A DNA stretch of 50,527 nucleotides, from assembly GCA_013373125.1 (NCBI GenBank), contig JABXIK010000145.1, positions 1 to 50,527 on the forward strand, written 5' to 3'. Shown here one piece after another: positions 16,884 to 26,597 of the stretch. The notes under the pieces are model-generated. The model searched no databases, had not been told where the DNA came from, and saw nothing but the letters and a program-made list of their open reading frames with translations. The stretch is from Gammaproteobacteria bacterium. GTDB lineage: Bacteria; Pseudomonadota; Gammaproteobacteria; Pseudomonadales; Oceanobacteraceae. The position numbers and the translations under genes are program-made. The stretch's first letter is position 1. The number at the start of each line of letters is the position of its first letter.

Positions 16884-18011
16884 TTATGCTCTTAAGTCAG
16901 GCGGTACAGGGAACGGTGGTTGTTTTGGCCTTGGTCCCAACCCTTGGAAATATTGATTAAGTTGATAGACATACGCCAACACTTGGGCGATGGCCACATA
17001 CAAGCCTTCAGGGATTTCTTTACCCACTCGAGTATAGGTATAAACCGAACGCGCCAGTGCCGGAGATTCTACAATCGGCACTTTATGAGCCTTTGCAATT
17101 TCACGAATCTTTAACGCCACTTCGTCAATGCCTTTAGCCACTAAGATAGGTGCTTCCATACCGTCACTGTGATACTTCAATGCAACTGCATAGTGAGTCG
17201 GGTTAGTGATGACCACGTCTGCATCCGGTACATCTTGCATCATGCGGCGTTGACTCATCTCATATTGTAAACGCCGAATACGTTGTTTTACTTCTGGTTT
17301 ACCTTCTGTTTCTTTGTGCTCATCTTTAACTTCTTGCAAACTCATTTTCATTTTTTTAGTAAAATCGTATATCTGGAATGGCACATCAATAACACTGATT
17401 AACAAGGTACTGATAGCCAGCGCCAATGCCCCCATCATCACCAAATCCATGGCATGCATAATAGCTTGGCGATCACTTTCTCGATTTAAATATAAAATGG
17501 AATTCTCTAAGGCAAAAAATAATAGGATAGTACACACCCCTATCACTAAAACTTTGGCCCAGCTTTTCAAAAGCTCGACCAAGCTTTTTAGGCCAAACAT
17601 GCGCTTAAAACCCGCTAAAGGGCTAATACGACTTAATTTAGGTAACAAGGACTTACCGCTGAACATCCATCCACCTAAGGCTAAGGGTCCTAAAATGGCG
17701 GCAATCAACAATGCAAACATAACAGGTGAAATAGACAAGATAGCTTCTAACATGGAAGCGCTTAAATGAATGGCTAATTGTTTATCATCAAACAAAAGCT
17801 CACGCTCTATCGAAAAATTCGAGCGAAATATTTTTTCAGCGCCAGCATAAATAAACCCACCAAACACCCATAAGGATAACGCCCCAACTATCAATACCAG
17901 TGAAGTACTTAATTCTTTAGATCGGGGAATCTGACCATCTTCTCGCGCCTTTTGTAAGCGCTTGGCCGTGGGTTCCTCAGTCTTTTCTTGACTGTTATCG
18001 CCTTCTGCCAT
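16884..18011 (-). CDS. flhB: Flagellar export switch protein FlhB
   Basis: This 375-aa protein has four membrane helices (about 36-56, 88-112, 150-170, 188-210) and a cytoplasmic domain with the autocleavage site NPTH at 270-273, which is needed for the switch from hook to filament export. The N terminus has the family motif EKTEEPTAKRLQKAREDGQ. It is 23 bp from fliR, at the end of the fliLMNOPQR-flhB run. Confidence 0.96.
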   Translation of the reverse strand: MAEGDNSQEKTEEPTAKRLQKAREDGQIPRSKELSTSLVLIVGALSLWVFGGFIYAGAEKIFRSNFSIERELLFDDKQLAIHLSASMLEAILSISPVMFALLIAAILGPLALGGWMFSGKSLLPKLSRISPLAGFKRMFGLKSLVELLKSWAKVLVIGVCTILLFFALENSILYLNRESDRQAIMHAMDLVMMGALALAISTLLISVIDVPFQIYDFTKKMKMSLQEVKDEHKETEGKPEVKQRIRRLQYEMSQRRMMQDVPDADVVITNPTHYAVALKYHSDGMEAPILVAKGIDEVALKIREIAKAHKVPIVESPALARSVYTYTRVGKEIPEGLYVAIAQVLAYVYQLNQYFQGLGPRPKQPPFPVPPDLRA

Positions 18012-18034
18012 AACTACGCCTTTTTAAGAAGAAA

Positions 18035-18829
18035 CTATAAAGAATAACTGCGCATGAATTGAAAAATTTCGGTCATCAATCCAGAAAACTTATCGCCATA
18101 ACCAGAAAAGGTAATCCATAAAACGATTAACCCTAACATCATGGTCACAGGGAAGCCCACTGCAAAAATATTTAGCTGAGGTGCTAAGCGAGCCATAACA
18201 CCAAATGCAATATTCACCACTAACATAGCGGACACGGCAGGCAATGCTAACACCAAAGCCGCGCTGAACATCCATTGCGCAATACGCGCTATTTCATACA
18301 GAGTATTGGTCGATAATGTGCCTACACCCACCGGCATGGTAAAGAAACTATCGGCCATGATTTCAATGGCGACCAAATGTCCGTTCAGAGATAAAAAAAG
18401 CAAATTCACGAAAATCAAAAACCACTGTGCCACCACCGCCACGTTTACACCGTTGGATGGATCCACCATCATAGCCATACCTAAACCGGTCTGCATGGCC
18501 ACCATCTGCCCTGACATGATGAAAACATTCATCAGTATTTCCAACACAAAGGCCAAAGCAACGCCAATTAATAATTGCTGGGCAATAATGATCATGGTTT
18601 GCAAGCTTAATGCTTCAATCACAGGCATGGGAGGTAATACTGGAGTGATCACCAAGGTGGTGAATAAAGCGAGATATAAGCGAACTCGTTGAGTCACTAA
18701 GCGTGTACCAAAAAGAGGTAGCACCATAAAGAATCCGGCAATACGGGTAAACGGCCAAAGATAACGACTGATCCAACTGGAGATCTCAGCCCCATCAATA
18801 TTTAAAATAAACCCTAGGCTATTTTCCAT
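18035..18829 (-). CDS. fliR: Flagellar export gate protein FliR
   Basis: This 264-aa polytopic membrane protein of the FliR/YscT family is part of the FliP5-Q4-R1 export channel. It has several hydrophobic helices and the family segment GQMVAMQTGLGMAMMVDPSNG around residue 105-125. It follows fliQ by 4 bp and precedes flhB by 23 bp. Confidence 0.95.
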   Translation of the reverse strand: MENSLGFILNIDGAEISSWISRYLWPFTRIAGFFMVLPLFGTRLVTQRVRLYLALFTTLVITPVLPPMPVIEALSLQTMIIIAQQLLIGVALAFVLEILMNVFIMSGQMVAMQTGLGMAMMVDPSNGVNVAVVAQWFLIFVNLLFLSLNGHLVAIEIMADSFFTMPVGVGTLSTNTLYEIARIAQWMFSAALVLALPAVSAMLVVNIAFGVMARLAPQLNIFAVGFPVTMMLGLIVLWITFSGYGDKFSGLMTEIFQFMRSYSL

Positions 18830-18833
18830 AACG

Positions 18834-19103
18834 TCAATTAATCAGATAAGGAATATTCATATAGAGGTTTTGCGCATAGGAAACGATTTTATTAATAATC
18901 CAAGGACCAAAAAACAAAATACACAGTAGCGTCACGACTAAACGCGGTAAGAAACTTAAAGTTTGTTCGTTAATTTGTGTGGCCGCTTGAAACGTTGCAA
19001 CGATCAATCCCACTATCAAACCAGGAACTAATATGGCCGCCACCACAATAATCACGACGTATAACCCTTCCCGTAAAAAATCCCCTAAATATTCAATCCC
19101 CAT
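18834..19103 (-). CDS. fliQ: Flagellar export gate protein FliQ
   Basis: This 89-aa protein has two membrane helices (about 15-38 and 50-73), with ATQINEQTLSFLPRL between them. This is the normal size and layout of FliQ/YscS. AAAGGTGATGT precedes the ATG. It lies between fliP and fliR and forms part of the export channel. Confidence 0.95.
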   Translation of the reverse strand: MGIEYLGDFLREGLYVVIIVVAAILVPGLIVGLIVATFQAATQINEQTLSFLPRLVVTLLCILFFGPWIINKIVSYAQNLYMNIPYLIN

Positions 19104-19112
19104 ACATCACCT

Positions 19113-19865
19113 TTAGAACCCATAACTCGCTGCTAACGTGCCAATTACCATGGCCCAACCATCGACCAACACAAACAGCATAATCTTAAATGGCAAGGAA
19201 ATAATAATAGGTGAGAGCATCATCATACCCATTGCCATCAACACACTGGCCACCACCAAATCGATAATCAAAAATGGAATAAACAACATAAATCCCATTT
19301 GAAATGCGGTTTTTAATTCACTGGTGACAAATGCAGGTATTAAAATGTGTAAAGGGGTTTCAGAAGCCGATGGAATATTTTTCTCACCCGACAAACGCAC
19401 AAACAAGTTCAAATCATCTTCTCGGATTTGCGCCAACATAAACTCTCTAAGCGGAATACTGGCTTTTTCTAATGCTTCCAACGGCATGATTTTTTCGTTG
19501 ATATATGGCTGTATGGCGGTTTCATTCATCACTTTAAAAACAGGCATCATAATGAACATAGACAAAAACAACGCCAAACCTAAAAGAATTTGATTAGAGG
19601 GTGTTTGCTGTAAGCCCAAAGCCTGACGCAAAATAGCGAATACCACAATGATTCGTGTAAATGACGTCATCATGATGATCAAGGTCGGCAAGATCGTAAG
19701 CATGGACATGATGGCTAATATTTGAATCGTTACGGTATAACGACCACTGCCATCGGGTTCGGTCACCAAGGTGACCGCAGGAATACCAAACTTCTCTTGC
19801 GCTAATGAGGAAAAGCTCAACAAAAAAAGCGTTATAACAACTAAAACACGCTTAATCCCCATCAT
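19113..19865 (-). CDS. fliP: Flagellar export gate protein FliP
   Basis: This 250-aa protein has a cleavable-type signal sequence (1-22), an early helix with [19 protein letters not shown], and C-terminal helices with [20 protein letters not shown]. These are the FliP family signatures. Five FliP subunits build the core of the export gate. Its start overlaps the end of fliO by 14 bp. Confidence 0.96.
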   Translation of the reverse strand: MMGIKRVLVVITLFLLSFSSLAQEKFGIPAVTLVTEPDGSGRYTVTIQILAIMSMLTILPTLIIMMTSFTRIIVVFAILRQALGLQQTPSNQILLGLALFLSMFIMMPVFKVMNETAIQPYINEKIMPLEALEKASIPLREFMLAQIREDDLNLFVRLSGEKNIPSASETPLHILIPAFVTSELKTAFQMGFMLFIPFLIIDLVVASVLMAMGMMMLSPIIISLPFKIMLFVLVDGWAMVIGTLAASYGF

Positions 19866-20322
19866 TGGCTTTCACCTGATTATCTGTGAGATTTGTGTTT
19901 TTCTGTTCGCTTTGTGTCGCCGCTATATGCGTATTTTGTTGATGCAAAATATCTTTCAATTTTTGTGCGAAGGAGAACTGTTTATCAGACGAGGGGTGAA
20001 TGATTGGCTCATCAAAGGTGGCCAGCGTATTAATATTCGATGGTGTCATTCCCAATAAAATTTGTTTTCCACCTACTTCAACCAATACGATTTTTTCTTT
20101 CACCCCCATGGGTAAAACAGCAATGGTCTTCATGGCCAAAGTACCCGTGCCATGCATACCTTGTTTGCGTTTTACAAACCAAGCTAATGCATAAATCAGC
20201 GCCAATACCGCAACCAATGCTATACACACTTGAATCAATTGATCTTGACTACTAGTCATCGGACTGGCTAAAACGGGCGCTGTTTCCGCTTGGGCTAGCG
20301 CTTGCGCAGAGACTAAAATCAT
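19852..20322 (-). CDS. fliO: Flagellar biosynthesis protein FliO
   Basis: This 156-aa protein has one clear membrane helix (about 28-49) after a short, probably signal-like N terminus, and a cytoplasmic domain with [19 protein letters not shown], typical of FliO. The C-terminal 50 residues are polar and poorly conserved. FliO helps assemble the FliP ring. It lies between fliN and fliP in the standard order. Confidence 0.93.
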   Translation of the reverse strand: MILVSAQALAQAETAPVLASPMTSSQDQLIQVCIALVAVLALIYALAWFVKRKQGMHGTGTLAMKTIAVLPMGVKEKIVLVEVGGKQILLGMTPSNINTLATFDEPIIHPSSDKQFSFAQKLKDILHQQNTHIAATQSEQKNTNLTDNQVKANDGD

Positions 20323-20367
20323 AGCGCTACTCTTTTATTATTTTTAGGCGTAATTAGTTATTTAAAG

Positions 20368-20901
20368 CTAGCGTAAACGCTGAATCCGTTCGGCTTGACT
20401 GATAACGTCCGTCAAACGAATACCAAATTTATCGTTTACCATCACCACTTCCCCATGGGCGATTAAGGTTCCGTTTACCAAAACATCCAATGGTTCACCG
20501 GCTAAGCGATCGAGTTCAATGACCGAACCTTGGTTTAATTGCAAAAGGTTACGAATTGGAATCTGCGTATTCCCCACTTCCATGGAGATCACCACGGGTA
20601 TATCTAAAATAACGTCTAATTCTGGCGTATTCTTATCAATTTCTTTATGCGGCACATCGTCAACAAAATCTTCCATGGGTGCCGGTTTGACTTCATCGTC
20701 GTCATCACCAGTTTCTCCAGCCTCTTCCATGGCCGCAGCCCATTCATCCGCTAGCGCGTCATCATCGCCACTGGCTTCATCTACACCGTCAGCCACTTCG
20801 TTTGCCAACGCATCCGCATCAACAGATTCACCACCTTCAGTAGGTTCACCCTCTGTTGGTTCTGTGGTTTCGTCTGTAGTGTTTTCTTCATCATCGCTCA
20901 T
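20368..20901 (-). CDS. fliN: Flagellar motor switch protein FliN
   Basis: This 177-aa protein has an unusually acidic N-terminal half (1-95, very rich in Asp, Glu, Thr, Gly) that contains ALADEWAAAMEEAGE, a typical FliN N-terminal helix. The C-terminal SpoA domain (about 98-172) includes IPVVISMEVG and ends IRLTDVISQAERIQRLR. FliN forms the lower C-ring with FliM and helps switch direction. Its ATG overlaps the fliM stop by 4 bp. Confidence 0.95.
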   Translation of the reverse strand: MSDDEENTTDETTEPTEGEPTEGGESVDADALANEVADGVDEASGDDDALADEWAAAMEEAGETGDDDDEVKPAPMEDFVDDVPHKEIDKNTPELDVILDIPVVISMEVGNTQIPIRNLLQLNQGSVIELDRLAGEPLDVLVNGTLIAHGEVVMVNDKFGIRLTDVISQAERIQRLR

Positions 20902-21893
20902 ACTGGTAACCCATCACTGCGATTATTATTCGCTTTACGTTTTATTGGCTCTTTTATTTTTACCGCCAACTGTTCATTGGATACACCTAATTGCCCGCGG
21001 AAAATCGGTGTTCCATTGGCTTGTAAAATAAAATCTTCAGGCAAATCAATTGGCACCACATCTCCTGGTTTGAATGCGGCCACTTCTCGAAGCGAAATTT
21101 CTCGCTCAACCACTGTGCCATGAACCGGAACTTTGGCGCCTTGTATATCTTCTTGCAAAGATTGCACCCATCTTTCATCTACTTCATCAACATCGGATTG
21201 TACACCGGCATCTAGCACTTCACGGATAGGTTCGATCATTGAATAAGGTAAGGCCACGTGTAGGTCGCCACCACCGCCATCCAATTCAATATGAAATGAA
21301 CTGACCACCACCACTTCACTGGGGCTGACTATGTTGGCCATGGCAGGGTTTACTTCACTGCCATAGTATTCAAAATCTAATGGCATGACCGCATGCCACG
21401 CTTCTTTCATGTCCTTGAATACTGTACCTAAAATTAGCTGCACTACACGCAATTCTGTAGGCGTAAATTCTCGACCTTCTATTTTTGCATGACGTCCATC
21501 ACCGCCAAAAAAGTTGTCTACCAATTTAAATACTAATTTTGCATCAAGAATAAATAATGCGGTGCCACGTAATGGACGCGCCTTCACCATGTTAAGGGAG
21601 GTAGGAACATAAAGAGTGTGAATATATTCACCAAACTTCATGATTTGAATACCGCCACTGGCCACATCGGCACTACGACGTAAAAAGTTGAACATGGAAA
21701 TTCGGGTATAACGGGCAAAACGCTCGTTAATCATTTCCAATGTGGGCATACGCCCACGAACGATCCGGTCCTGACTGGAGAGGTCATAGGATTTGACACC
21801 ATGACCATCACCCGGATCCTCCGGCTCAATATCACCATCGTCTACCCCGTGCAACAGGGCATCAATTTCGTCTTGACTTAAAAGATCTTGCAC
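20898..21893 (-). CDS. fliM: Flagellar motor switch protein FliM
   Basis: This 331-aa protein starts with the CheY-P-binding peptide LLSQDEIDALLHG (4-16). A middle CheC-like domain (about 40-230) and a C-terminal SpoA domain (about 245-320) follow. FliM joins FliG and FliN in the C-ring and receives the CheY-P signal. It overlaps fliN (ATGA) and follows fliL by 42 bp. Confidence 0.97.
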   Translation of the reverse strand: MQDLLSQDEIDALLHGVDDGDIEPEDPGDGHGVKSYDLSSQDRIVRGRMPTLEMINERFARYTRISMFNFLRRSADVASGGIQIMKFGEYIHTLYVPTSLNMVKARPLRGTALFILDAKLVFKLVDNFFGGDGRHAKIEGREFTPTELRVVQLILGTVFKDMKEAWHAVMPLDFEYYGSEVNPAMANIVSPSEVVVVSSFHIELDGGGGDLHVALPYSMIEPIREVLDAGVQSDVDEVDERWVQSLQEDIQGAKVPVHGTVVEREISLREVAAFKPGDVVPIDLPEDFILQANGTPIFRGQLGVSNEQLAVKIKEPIKRKANNNRSDGLPV

Positions 21894-21935
21894 GAGTCAG
21901 TGACCTCTAGCATGTACTAACAATCAACTGGTCAC

Positions 21936-22460
21936 TTATTGCATGACGTAGTTGGTAAACAAAATTTCTTCTAGTCCGCTTTCAATGCCCGTCTCTTGAC
22001 TGATCAAGCGCTGCACTTCTTGCTGTAATTTTCCGCGCACGTCTGCTCGACCCTCTGCGGTGCGTAAATGCTCAAACGATTGCTGACTTAATAGCGAAAT
22101 AATCGCGCTGCGAATCATTGGACTATGCATTTCAAGTGCTTCGGCAATAGCTGGATTACGCGTCATGGCTTCCATATAAATTTGTAGATAACGCTGACGA
22201 GGCCCAACTTGATAATTCACTATGAATTCAGGTTTGAACTTAATATAAATGGCTGGGCCTTCAGATGGGCCTGATTCTTCCGCCACTTCCCCTTCTGCCA
22301 TTTCTTCTTCGGCTGGGGCATCATCCCCCCCCATGAGTAACAATGCGGCTGCAACCCCGATCGCCACCACCAGCACGGCTGCAACAATTATAATGATTAA
22401 CTTTTTATTACTCTTGGGTTCGGTCACTGCGTCAAGTTGCAGTTCTTTTTCAGTCGCCAT
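21936..22460 (-). CDS. fliL: Flagellar basal body-associated protein FliL
   Basis: This 174-aa protein has a short cytoplasmic N terminus, one membrane helix (about 21-43), an acidic linker (46-65) and a periplasmic stomatin-like FliL domain (about 68-174). The C terminus reads EILFTNYVMQ, as in the family. FliL rings the stator units. AGGTGACGCA precedes the ATG, and a near-perfect sigma-54 promoter lies just upstream, so this gene heads the fliLMNOPQR-flhB operon. Confidence 0.95.
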   Translation of the reverse strand: MATEKELQLDAVTEPKSNKKLIIIIVAAVLVVAIGVAAALLLMGGDDAPAEEEMAEGEVAEESGPSEGPAIYIKFKPEFIVNYQVGPRQRYLQIYMEAMTRNPAIAEALEMHSPMIRSAIISLLSQQSFEHLRTAEGRADVRGKLQQEVQRLISQETGIESGLEEILFTNYVMQ

Positions 22461-22491
22461 TGCGTCACCTTTTTGATGCTTTTATCCATTC

Positions 22492-22507
22492 TGCAAGCCC
22501 TATGCCA
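22492..22507 (-). promoter_or_regulatory. Sigma-54 promoter of fliL
   Basis: The minus strand reads TGGCATAGGGCTTGCA. The -24 TGGCA and -12 TTGCA elements are perfect with exact GG-N10-GC spacing. The predicted transcript starts about 20 nt before the fliL ATG. Confidence 0.85.
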
Positions 22508-22598
22508 CGACATTCCCCTGAGTTCAGGGTCATACCCGCCATTTTGCAAGCGCCTATAGATTTAAGTGTAGACAAGAATGTCGCAAACAAAGGCAGCG

Positions 22599-22617
22599 CC
22601 ACCGATTTGCTCGGTGG
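22599..22617. terminator. Hairpin after fliK (possible terminator)
   Basis: CCACCGA-TTTGC-TCGGTGG forms a stable 7-bp stem, 20 bp downstream of the fliK stop in the direction of transcription. No strong U-run follows on the minus strand, so it is a weak terminator candidate or an mRNA 3' end stabiliser. Confidence 0.4.
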
Positions 22618-22636
22618 GCCAAAAAGAAGGGAGCCG

Positions 22637-24067
22637 TTAGGCGAAATAATCCACAAGCGAATCGCTTTCAATCACTTGAGATGCGTTTTGCATATCACCA
22701 TCCATGTCGCCCAAATCACCCTCAACTATGGCATCTCCTTGTGCCGACCATTCATCCAGCCCACTTTCGTTTTGCTGCTGTCCTTGCTCGGATACGTTCA
22801 CATCCACCAAATCAACGCCTTGTTGGTCCAATAACTCTCTCAACCTTGGGGATTGCGCATCTAACGCTTCCCGTACCATTTGATTATTACTTGCGAACGC
22901 CACGCTCACTTGATCGTGTTGTACTTTCACTTTTATTTCCAATGAACCCAGTTCCGGTGGGTCTAATTGTATGCGCGCACTTTGCATGCCTTCGTTGGTC
23001 ATAATGGCAATGCGCTTAGCGACCTGATCATTCCACTGTGGGTTTTGTGGTGGTACATCCAATTTATTGAAACTGGCATTCACTTTTTCTTGTACGCTTT
23101 GAGATTGTGATTGCGGTGTATCTAACGCTAACGATTTGCCCTGATTGTGTGTATCTTTTGATTGGTGTAAGAGTGCGTCTGTGGCTGCTTGTGCCTTCAT
23201 ATCTGGAGTGAGAGTCGTATCCAATTGCGAGGTTGGCGCAGCGGCAACTTCTTTTTGTGGCATCAATGTTTTAGGCGTCTCGTGAATCGGTTTACTCTCC
23301 ATATCCTCTAATGTGATTTCCTCAGAAAGTGGATCTAAATTTAATTCATCAAGATTTAATGGTTTTGCTTGGCCGTCACTTTTCATCGAATACGCCGTGG
23401 CTTGAACACTCGAATCCAGCGCCTGCTCCATGCTCGCTGCTTGAGTCAATGGAGTTTGTACCTGTTGTGGATTGAATGATTTAACCGTTTGCATTGATGG
23501 TGTAACCAATTCAGAGCCGTCCTCACCTTCTGTTAATTGCGCTTGCCCTGCTAACGGATCCGCCTTTGGCATTGGGGTTTGTACATGAGGTTGTGCTCGT
23601 CGTAGTGACTCTAGATATTGTAATCCCTCAGGCGACGCATCCACCTCTGTACCCTGCATCATAGTTTGCGTGGCATACATAGGATCCACCGCAGTTTCAT
23701 AGTCCACTTCTTCGATCAATACTTCTTCCACTTCCATTAACTCAGCAACTAGCTGTTCTGAATCGGTCTGTGTTGTCACTTCTTGTTGAGCTTTCATTGG
23801 CAATGGTTGAAGACCAGTTAAATTTTCTGCGGCAATCTCTTGCCCTTGTGGCAAAGGCGTTAATTGATTTGCCGCCTGAAAATACTGCCAAAACGACGTT
23901 GAATTACCTTCTTCGACGTCAGCTGTCGGCAAGGCTTGCAAAGCAGCAGGCGTGGTTAAGGTATTGTTTTCATTAGCCGTTGTACTGGCTAAAGGGGTTG
24001 GAGAAGCCCCTTGAGGTGCGGCAGAAACAAAACTGAAAAATGGTAACCCTGGCATATATACACCCAT
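22637..24067 (-). CDS. fliK: Flagellar hook-length control protein FliK
   Basis: This 476-aa protein is long, low-complexity, and Gln/Thr/Pro-rich for about 340 residues. A conserved C-terminal Flg_hook domain (about 350-440) follows, with ARIQLDPPELGSLEIKVKV and LRELLDQQGVDLVDVNV. FliK measures the hook during export and triggers the FlhB switch. The first ATG is used; the ATG four codons later has a slightly better GGGTG upstream and is possible. It has its own sigma-54 promoter and lies between the Hpt gene and fliL. Confidence 0.93.
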   Translation of the reverse strand: MGVYMPGLPFFSFVSAAPQGASPTPLASTTANENNTLTTPAALQALPTADVEEGNSTSFWQYFQAANQLTPLPQGQEIAAENLTGLQPLPMKAQQEVTTQTDSEQLVAELMEVEEVLIEEVDYETAVDPMYATQTMMQGTEVDASPEGLQYLESLRRAQPHVQTPMPKADPLAGQAQLTEGEDGSELVTPSMQTVKSFNPQQVQTPLTQAASMEQALDSSVQATAYSMKSDGQAKPLNLDELNLDPLSEEITLEDMESKPIHETPKTLMPQKEVAAAPTSQLDTTLTPDMKAQAATDALLHQSKDTHNQGKSLALDTPQSQSQSVQEKVNASFNKLDVPPQNPQWNDQVAKRIAIMTNEGMQSARIQLDPPELGSLEIKVKVQHDQVSVAFASNNQMVREALDAQSPRLRELLDQQGVDLVDVNVSEQGQQQNESGLDEWSAQGDAIVEGDLGDMDGDMQNASQVIESDSLVDYFA

Positions 24068-24090
24068 GTCTTTAGTTGATATGGGGAAAT

Positions 24091-24106
24091 TGCAATGCTC
24101 AGGCCA
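24091..24106 (-). promoter_or_regulatory. Sigma-54 promoter of fliK
   Basis: The minus strand reads TGGCCTGAGCATTGCA, with a perfect TTGCA -12, a TGGCC -24 and exact spacing. It lies in the 60-bp gap between the Hpt gene and fliK, about 25 bases from the first fliK ATG. Confidence 0.78.
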
Positions 24107-24127
24107 ATTTAATGGAAACGGAAAGGA

Positions 24128-24460
24128 TTATTTAACTTGCTGTAGTTGGGTTTTAACCAAAGAAAATTCTTCGACAGTTTGTTCAAACACATATGGGACT
24201 TGATCAAGCTCCTCTGCCCGTGCTGAATCTTCAATTTTCTTAAACATAGCCGATAACTCTTCGGCACAGATATTAGCACTGGAACCTTTTAAACTATGGG
24301 CAACTTCAGCCACTTGTACGCTGTCTTGTACCTGAATCGCTTTTTTAAGGGTTTTCATTTTGGCGTCACTGTCTTGCAGATAGGTCATTACAAGATCATC
24401 AAAGCCCTCTTCCATCACTTCTTTTAATTCTTGTATTTGCGCCAAATTCAAATGTGACAT
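24128..24460 (-). CDS. hptB: Hpt phosphotransfer protein (HptB-like)
   Basis: This 110-aa single Hpt domain has phosphorylatable His55 in VAHSLKGSSANI. AGGAGTAATGG precedes the ATG. In P. aeruginosa HptB passes phosphate from several hybrid kinases to HsbR, whose gene is adjacent in the same order. Here it is 4 bp downstream of the HsbR-like gene and just ahead of fliK, a placement also known in Shewanella-type loci. The donor kinases are not in this window. Confidence 0.85.
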   Translation of the reverse strand: MSHLNLAQIQELKEVMEEGFDDLVMTYLQDSDAKMKTLKKAIQVQDSVQVAEVAHSLKGSSANICAEELSAMFKKIEDSARAEELDQVPYVFEQTVEEFSLVKTQLQQVK

Positions 24461-24464
24461 GCCA

Positions 24465-26180
24465 TTACTCCTCAGGTTGTGTCTGCCAAGACAGGCTCAC
24501 TTTTACCTTATTTCCCTTGCCTAGGAAAGTAAGACTATCACACAAACTATGAATCAGTGGAATACCACGCCCTGAGTACATGACATTGGTTTGATTTACA
24601 GGCTCTGCTTTAATATTTTTGTAATCAAACCCTTTGCCGCTGTCTTCAACCATGATGGAAAGGCAACCACCTTTTTGAGTGGGCGTTAAATCAAAATCAA
24701 ATGTCACGTAAGCATCTTCTAAAGAAGCCATGGCCTCGCCACGTTGGCGATAATATTCCGCAAAGCCTTCCGCACCATCTTTTAATTCCGATTTTAGACC
24801 TAAAACCCCGTGTTCGAATGCATTAGAAAACAGTTCGGCCATCAAGGTATACAGTTGTCCACTTAAATGGCGCAGGGCCGGAACATCATTCAAGATATTT
24901 AACATGACGGGTAAGGGATTAAATGTTTTTAGAGTTTCATTACGTAGGGTATACACCATATGCCAATCAGTGGGGCCGGTTATGGCGCCGCTGGATAAAT
25001 CGATATCCACTTTACCGACGACCGATTCATCCACCATAGAAAGCTCTAATAAAGTGGTATCATCATCTTTACCATTCTCGCCACAAAAGTGATTAACCGA
25101 GGATAAAATGCGATCGAAAAAATCTTCGCTTTTTTTATCTTCAAATACTGAGAATAATCTCGCCTCGCCAAATAATTCACCTTCGCCATTGCGCGCTTCA
25201 ATAATTCCGTCTGACCACATGTAAAATTTGTCGCCGGGCAGAAACTCATAGCGTTTGGTGGAAGCATCAAATGCCTGTGTGGATAACACGCCAAGCGGAA
25301 GATGGTTAGACTTAACACGCTCCACTTCGCCTGTTTGGTGTCGATATAAACCATAATCGGGTAAGCCACCCATCCACACTTCGATTTCTTGTTTGCGGAA
25401 ACTCAAGTTCACCATACAGGTACAACAAAAATACCCAACTGGCAAAATATTTTTTAACTTAATATTAATTTCGCGCAGTATGTCAGCCATTAAGAAACCT
25501 TTGGCTGTCATGCCATAGAAAATCTCTGCCAGTGGCATGGCACCTATGGCTGCCGGTAAGCCATGACCGGTGAAATCACCTAACAAAATATGAATGCTGC
25601 CCGAAGGGCGCCGCGCTGCCAGTAAGACATCTCCATTAAAAATAGAAAATGGCGACAAAAGATACTTAATATTCGGTAAATCCAAACAGCCACTGTGAGC
25701 CACATTATCGTAAACAGCACGCGCCACCTGTTGTTCATGCTTCATGTGCTCATTATTTTCACTGATCACATCTCGCTGTTGTTGCAACGTATTATGCATT
25801 TTCAACATGCGACTAAAGGCATTGATCTTAGCTTGCAGAATAATTTTATTATAAGGCTTGGATATGAAGTCATCGCCGCCGCTTTCTAGACATGCAGCAA
25901 GGTCTGAAGCTTCTTGTAAAGACGTTAAAAAGATAATGGGGACCATGTCTTCGCCAGCTAGTTTTTTAATCTCTCTGGCGGCTTCCTGCCCATTGAGGTT
26001 GGGCATGATCACATCAAGTAGGATAATGTCGGGACTTTGTTGCATGAACTGCTCAATGGCTTCGTTGCCATCGGCTGCTTCACACACAATATGCCCCATT
26101 TTCTTAACAATGGCGCATAAGATCATTCGGTCTGACTGGTTATCATCCGCAACGAGGATTTTCAGTGGTCTTGCATCCAT
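24465..26180 (-). CDS. hsbR: HsbR-like response regulator with SpoIIE phosphatase and RsbW-type kinase domains
   Basis: This 571-aa protein has three domains: a receiver (1-125, Asp56 in IILLDVIMPNLNG); a PP2C/SpoIIE phosphatase (about 165-385, with LLGDFTGHGLPAAIGAMPLA and a late MWSDGI); and a C-terminal HATPase_c anti-sigma-like kinase (about 415-565, with LMAELFSNAFEHGVLGL and DSGKGF). This matches HsbR of Pseudomonas, which toggles phosphorylation of the STAS protein HsbA. The gene sits between an hptB-like and an hsbA-like gene, supporting a complete partner-switching module that links signals to flagellar and biofilm control. Confidence 0.88.
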   Translation of the reverse strand: MDARPLKILVADDNQSDRMILCAIVKKMGHIVCEAADGNEAIEQFMQQSPDIILLDVIMPNLNGQEAAREIKKLAGEDMVPIIFLTSLQEASDLAACLESGGDDFISKPYNKIILQAKINAFSRMLKMHNTLQQQRDVISENNEHMKHEQQVARAVYDNVAHSGCLDLPNIKYLLSPFSIFNGDVLLAARRPSGSIHILLGDFTGHGLPAAIGAMPLAEIFYGMTAKGFLMADILREINIKLKNILPVGYFCCTCMVNLSFRKQEIEVWMGGLPDYGLYRHQTGEVERVKSNHLPLGVLSTQAFDASTKRYEFLPGDKFYMWSDGIIEARNGEGELFGEARLFSVFEDKKSEDFFDRILSSVNHFCGENGKDDDTTLLELSMVDESVVGKVDIDLSSGAITGPTDWHMVYTLRNETLKTFNPLPVMLNILNDVPALRHLSGQLYTLMAELFSNAFEHGVLGLKSELKDGAEGFAEYYRQRGEAMASLEDAYVTFDFDLTPTQKGGCLSIMVEDSGKGFDYKNIKAEPVNQTNVMYSGRGIPLIHSLCDSLTFLGKGNKVKVSLSWQTQPEE

Positions 26181-26201
26181 GGCCGACCCCAGTTAAACCA
26201 G

Positions 26202-26501
26202 TTAATCGATGGTGAAGAGTTGTTCGAAGTTTGAGATGGTCAAAATTTTTCTCACATCTGCATTGCAATTGGTAATGCGCACATTGGCGCTGTCACCACC
26301 AGCATGGTCACGCAATAACAGCAGCATGCCTAACGCCGAACTGTCTAAGTAAGTCGCCTTAGCCATATCAATAATATAATGACTGATCCCTGCACCCGCC
26401 TCTTCGTAGGCGTCGCGAAAGTCTTGATGAGCACTGAAGTCAAAGCGTCCTTCTACCCCAACCGTCAGTTCATCCCCTTTGACCGAAGTATTTATTGGCA
26501 T
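26202..26501 (-). CDS. hsbA: STAS anti-sigma antagonist (HsbA-like)
   Basis: This STAS domain of about 99 aa is given when started at the ATG at 26499-26501, which has GAGG 8 bases upstream; a GTG 13 codons earlier lacks a ribosome site. The conserved switch segment KATYLDSSALGMLLLLRD holds the phosphorylatable Ser. In Pseudomonas, HsbA binds FlgM when unphosphorylated and a diguanylate cyclase when phosphorylated. It is 21 bp upstream of the hsbR-like gene. Confidence 0.85.
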   Translation of the reverse strand: MPINTSVKGDELTVGVEGRFDFSAHQDFRDAYEEAGAGISHYIIDMAKATYLDSSALGMLLLLRDHAGGDSANVRITNCNADVRKILTISNFEQLFTID

Positions 26502-26597
26502 GTCATACCTCTTTGTGTCCCTGTCATAGTCAAACAGCACTTACTTGAGCATAGTTCATAAAAAATGACTTAGTAAAGTTTCGGCGAAGTTTTCGCA

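Noticed and set aside
20519..21031. 170-codon plus-strand open frame opposite fliN/fliM
   Set aside because: Ser-rich product is the antisense of the acidic fliN N terminus.
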